Shown here piece by piece: positions 61,245 through 64,000 of a stretch of DNA of 64,000 nucleotides. Source of the DNA: Owenia fusiformis (taxonomy: Eukaryota; Annelida; Polychaeta; Sabellida; Oweniidae). The stretch lies in NCBI GenBank assembly GCA_903813345.2, contig CAIIXF020000007.1, positions 35,926,538 through 35,990,537 of the forward strand, given 5' to 3'. The position numbers and the translations under genes are program-made. Each line of letters begins with the position of its first letter. The stretch's first letter is position 1. The notes below the pieces were generated by a model. The model saw only the letters and a program-made list of their open reading frames with translations. It was not told the DNA's origin and did no database searches.

Positions 61245-61452
61245 TCTGTATAAGTGGTATTTAATCCGAGTGGTTAATTTTCCGAATGGTCAAATTTCAT
61301 CATTTTCCTAATTTTAATTTTCCTAATGACAAGAAACCTCCCATTGGATAACATTATCAAGACAATATTTCCGACATTTAATTTTCCGAACCTGGCAAAA
61401 ATTAGGAAATAGGCAAATTAAATGATTAGGCAAAATTACCACTTATACAGTA
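61245..61452. mobile_element. CTGTATAAGTGGTA element (~208 bp)
   Basis: TTCTGTATAAGTGGTATTTA at the left is inverted by AATTACCACTTATACAGTA at the right. The inside has several TTTTCCTAAT and TTTTCCGAA repeats. Confidence 0.78.
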
Positions 61453-62597
61453 TTAAGACTCAAGGAATGAACCCATATTGGAGAAACATATGGGAGATAC
61501 ATGTATTTTTACAACTATAAATCAAGAGAATGGTTTACATCTCCATGTAGAGATGCATAATTAATTTCTAGTGGAATTATGGAATATTAAAAGCTGTTAT
61601 TCTATATCAAGATAATTTAATGAAATGTAGTTTAATGATTTAATGTAAATTGGTATGATATGATAAGACAAGATATGATATAATATAATATAATATAAGT
61701 AATTAAGATAATATATCTCTATTCTCCTGAATTCACAATCCTCACAATTTCTTTAACAACTTAAAAATAATCTACAATTTGCAACAATTCCATGAGGATG
61801 CGGCTGAGATAATTGATGGCTAAAGTGTAGAAGCCAGCAGGGCAGTGAGAGAGAATCATGTCACTGCCACAAGATGATACATCACCAGTCAAGAGATCTA
61901 GAATAGTTCCTGATTCCTGACACCCTTCCTGATTCCTGACACCCTCCATGTCATCAATCACAATAGCCTGTCATGTGGAGAGCCACAAGTGATGCACCTC
62001 AACTGCTCAAAAATCATTCATTCTGGTTTAATGATTTTACAACTTTTGTCCCACAGGAGGCAATATTCCATAAATAAAAGTTTGATATTTCTTGGCATAA
62101 CCTGGCCTTACAAATATTGACCTAGCAGGATTTTGGCCTAAACAACAAACAAAATCTCATCCGGTTGCTATGGAAACCCACATTGCTATATTTTTATTGA
62201 TGGACAGGTCATATAAGATCAATAGGACACTGTTAGATCTCTTAACCACTTCAATGTTTGGCTGATGAAGCATCTCAATTGTCTCATCTATTCAATTCAA
62301 TCATACTTCATATCTTAAATGATTAGATACTGCATGGTCATACATCATTGGAAAGCTAATAGGGGGAAAACACCAAGGATAGTTTTTTCTCAGTCATAAT
62401 GGAACACAGTAAACCTTGAAAATTCTGAATCATACTTTTACATTTCGGTCCATCAAGGTATTGCATACCAGTAAATGACTGAAGGAACATACTGGTTTAA
62501 CAGTATAGTACAAACTTTTTTGCTTAGAAAAAATGTTCAGTGTTGGTAGATGTTCGCTACAGAGAGGGTAATTTATACAGAAGTCAGTAGAGGAAGG

Positions 62598-62801
62598 GTG
62601 TCCACTGGAGACAGGTCTTCAGTAGTGAGAAGTGTCCAATGGAGACAGGTCTTCAGTAGTGAGAAGTGTCCACTGGAGACAGGTCTTCAGTAGTGAGAAG
62701 TGTCTACTGGAGACAGGTCTTCAGTAGTGAGAAGTGTCTACTGGAGACAGGTCTTCAGTAGTGAGAAGTGTCCACTGGAGACAGGTCTCCAAAAGTAAGA
62801 A
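62598..62801. repeat. 34-bp minisatellite, 6 copies, related to MITE ends
   Basis: The unit is GTGTCCACTGGAGACAGG followed by TCTTCAGTAGTGAGAA. The array is followed by GTGTTCACTAATACAGGTTG, which resembles the pogo-like MITE terminus, so the unit probably derives from such an end. Confidence 0.93.
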
Positions 62802-63652
62802 GTGTTCACTAATACAGGTTGTACTTTCAGGAAATTGACATTTTTAAAGTTAACAATCTTAATATACTAGTCTACATTTCACAAATTTGTATGGAAGAAT
62901 AAAACCTATGAGAAACACAAAATCAAAGCCTTGACATCATAAGACCATATAAGCTCTCCTAAGACCTATAAACCATTAACAACAGCAAGGGAAGTTCAAC
63001 AACCTTATCATGATTACACTCAGCATACTACAATTAAACAAAATCCAACAATTGATAAGTGAGCAGCATCACCATAGTAGAGAACAAGTGATAGAAGGCT
63101 ATAAACACATATATCAAAGATCTCAAAAAGAGAAATTCTCTTAAATAAAAACTGTTTTACTGTGAACTAACCGTTTGGAATTTATAAATCAGTGTAGTGG
63201 TTGTACGCAATAGCTGAATCTTTGAACTGTCAAATAAAGCTGAATAAATGTCTGAATTAATACATAAATGCCAATTACGGGGACTCATCAGTAACTGAGT
63301 CATATTAATGTCTTAAATGTTATATTCAGCACTTAGAGCGTAGGACTTAAGATGGTATATCATTTTTATCCAACACTAGGGAAAAGGCTACACTTTATAT
63401 CCTATGCTTCAAAAGATTTTAGATGAGATATCATTTTTATTTAGGCTTAAAATCTTGCATCAAATCTCTGACCCCCACTCTTCTTCTTCACTTCCCTAAT
63501 GGAGACTAGGTGTGTATTGAGGTTATAAGAACTTGAAGCAAGACTATTAAGTTCTCCCCTACATAATATTTACTTGCCTAATTGAGTATATAAAAGTATT
63601 AGGGAAAATGTTGTAATTATGTCCCTTGAAAAACAATGGTGAGGGAGACAAA

Positions 63653-63856
63653 CTGGCGGATCCTGAATCTAACAAGGGGGGGACAAATTTTGAGTAAGGA
63701 AAAAATCTTCCGTGAGGCCCTAAAATCCGAAATTGGGCCCAAATTTTCTAAATTTAAGGCCTATTTTTTGATAATTTGGCCAAATTATGCCTAAAAAGGC
63801 CCATTTTTTGAGGCCCTACAAAATGTTTACCCCCCCATCCCTGGATCCACCAGTGG
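63653..63856. mobile_element. CTGGCGGATCC element (~200 bp)
   Basis: CTGGCGGATCCTG at the left and CTGGATCCACCAG at the right are imperfect inverted ends, with G and C runs just inside. GACAAA lies on both sides. The interior is rich in GGCCC and AAATTTT motifs. Confidence 0.75.
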
Positions 63857-64000
63857 GACAAAATATTACATATTGATATATTGATAAGTTTTCTTTAACC
63901 TCCTTACTTAACTAGTCTTAACCTCCCCATGTCTAAGAAAGCAGCACTAAAACACAATAGCTCTCTCATTAGTGATCACCATTCTTTACAGCCTCATACA

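Larger units (their letters stand above)
56847..64000 (-). other. 5' flank or further 5' introns of the gene
   Basis: Upstream of the first recognised coding exon. It contains an uORF, a possible leader exon, MITE copies and the 34-bp minisatellite. I could not place the main promoter. The stretches 58.3-58.85, 58.95-60.05, 60.26-61.24, 61.46-62.5 and 62.84-63.65 kb contain nothing I can support. Confidence 0.5.

Overview
This is AT-rich, gene-poor animal DNA, with long introns, many short non-autonomous DNA transposons (MITEs) and minisatellites, and no bacterial-type genes. The repeat landscape suggests a marine invertebrate: elements whose ends read CAGGCCCGTAGCCAG, CAGTGGCGTAGCG, and pogo-like TACAGTAAAACCTG. 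The one recognisable gene looks closer to invertebrate Alan-shepard (shep)/RBMS proteins than to vertebrate RBMS1-3. The phylum cannot be fixed from this window; a lophotrochozoan or hemichordate is only a guess.

The only gene I can support lies on the minus strand and enters from the right. It is the 5' part of a single-stranded nucleic-acid-binding RBMS/shep-family gene. Three coding exons join in matching phase: exon 1 (56846-56748, start ATG, 33 codons), exon 2 (51365-51183, 61 codons) and exon 3 (7327-7170, 52 codons plus 2 nt). Exon 3 holds the linker and the start of RRM1, including the RNP2 motif LYIRGL. The introns are about 5.4 kb and 43.9 kb. The rest of RRM1, RRM2 and the C-terminus lie beyond the left edge. 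A second possible first exon (39989-39906, 28 codons, phase-0 donor), with a TATA-like and a CCAAT box upstream, sits inside the long intron and would give a shorter N-terminal isoform.

The most unusual structure is at the exon 1/intron 1 boundary. The last 34 nt of exon 1 plus the first 12 nt of the intron form the unit of a 46-bp, roughly 34-copy minisatellite (55211-56780). The real 5' splice site is therefore followed by about 33 near-identical copies of itself.

The remaining sequence is intron or 5' flank. It holds at least ten copies of the CGTAGCCAG element, a dozen copies or fragments of the pogo-like element (several with their ends amplified into tandem arrays), a hAT-like element with an exact 8-bp target duplication, a long fold-back element nested in a pogo-like copy, and about ten other minisatellites. 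Nearly all long open frames come from tandem repeats whose period is a multiple of three. No tRNA, rRNA, CRISPR or autonomous transposase gene was seen.
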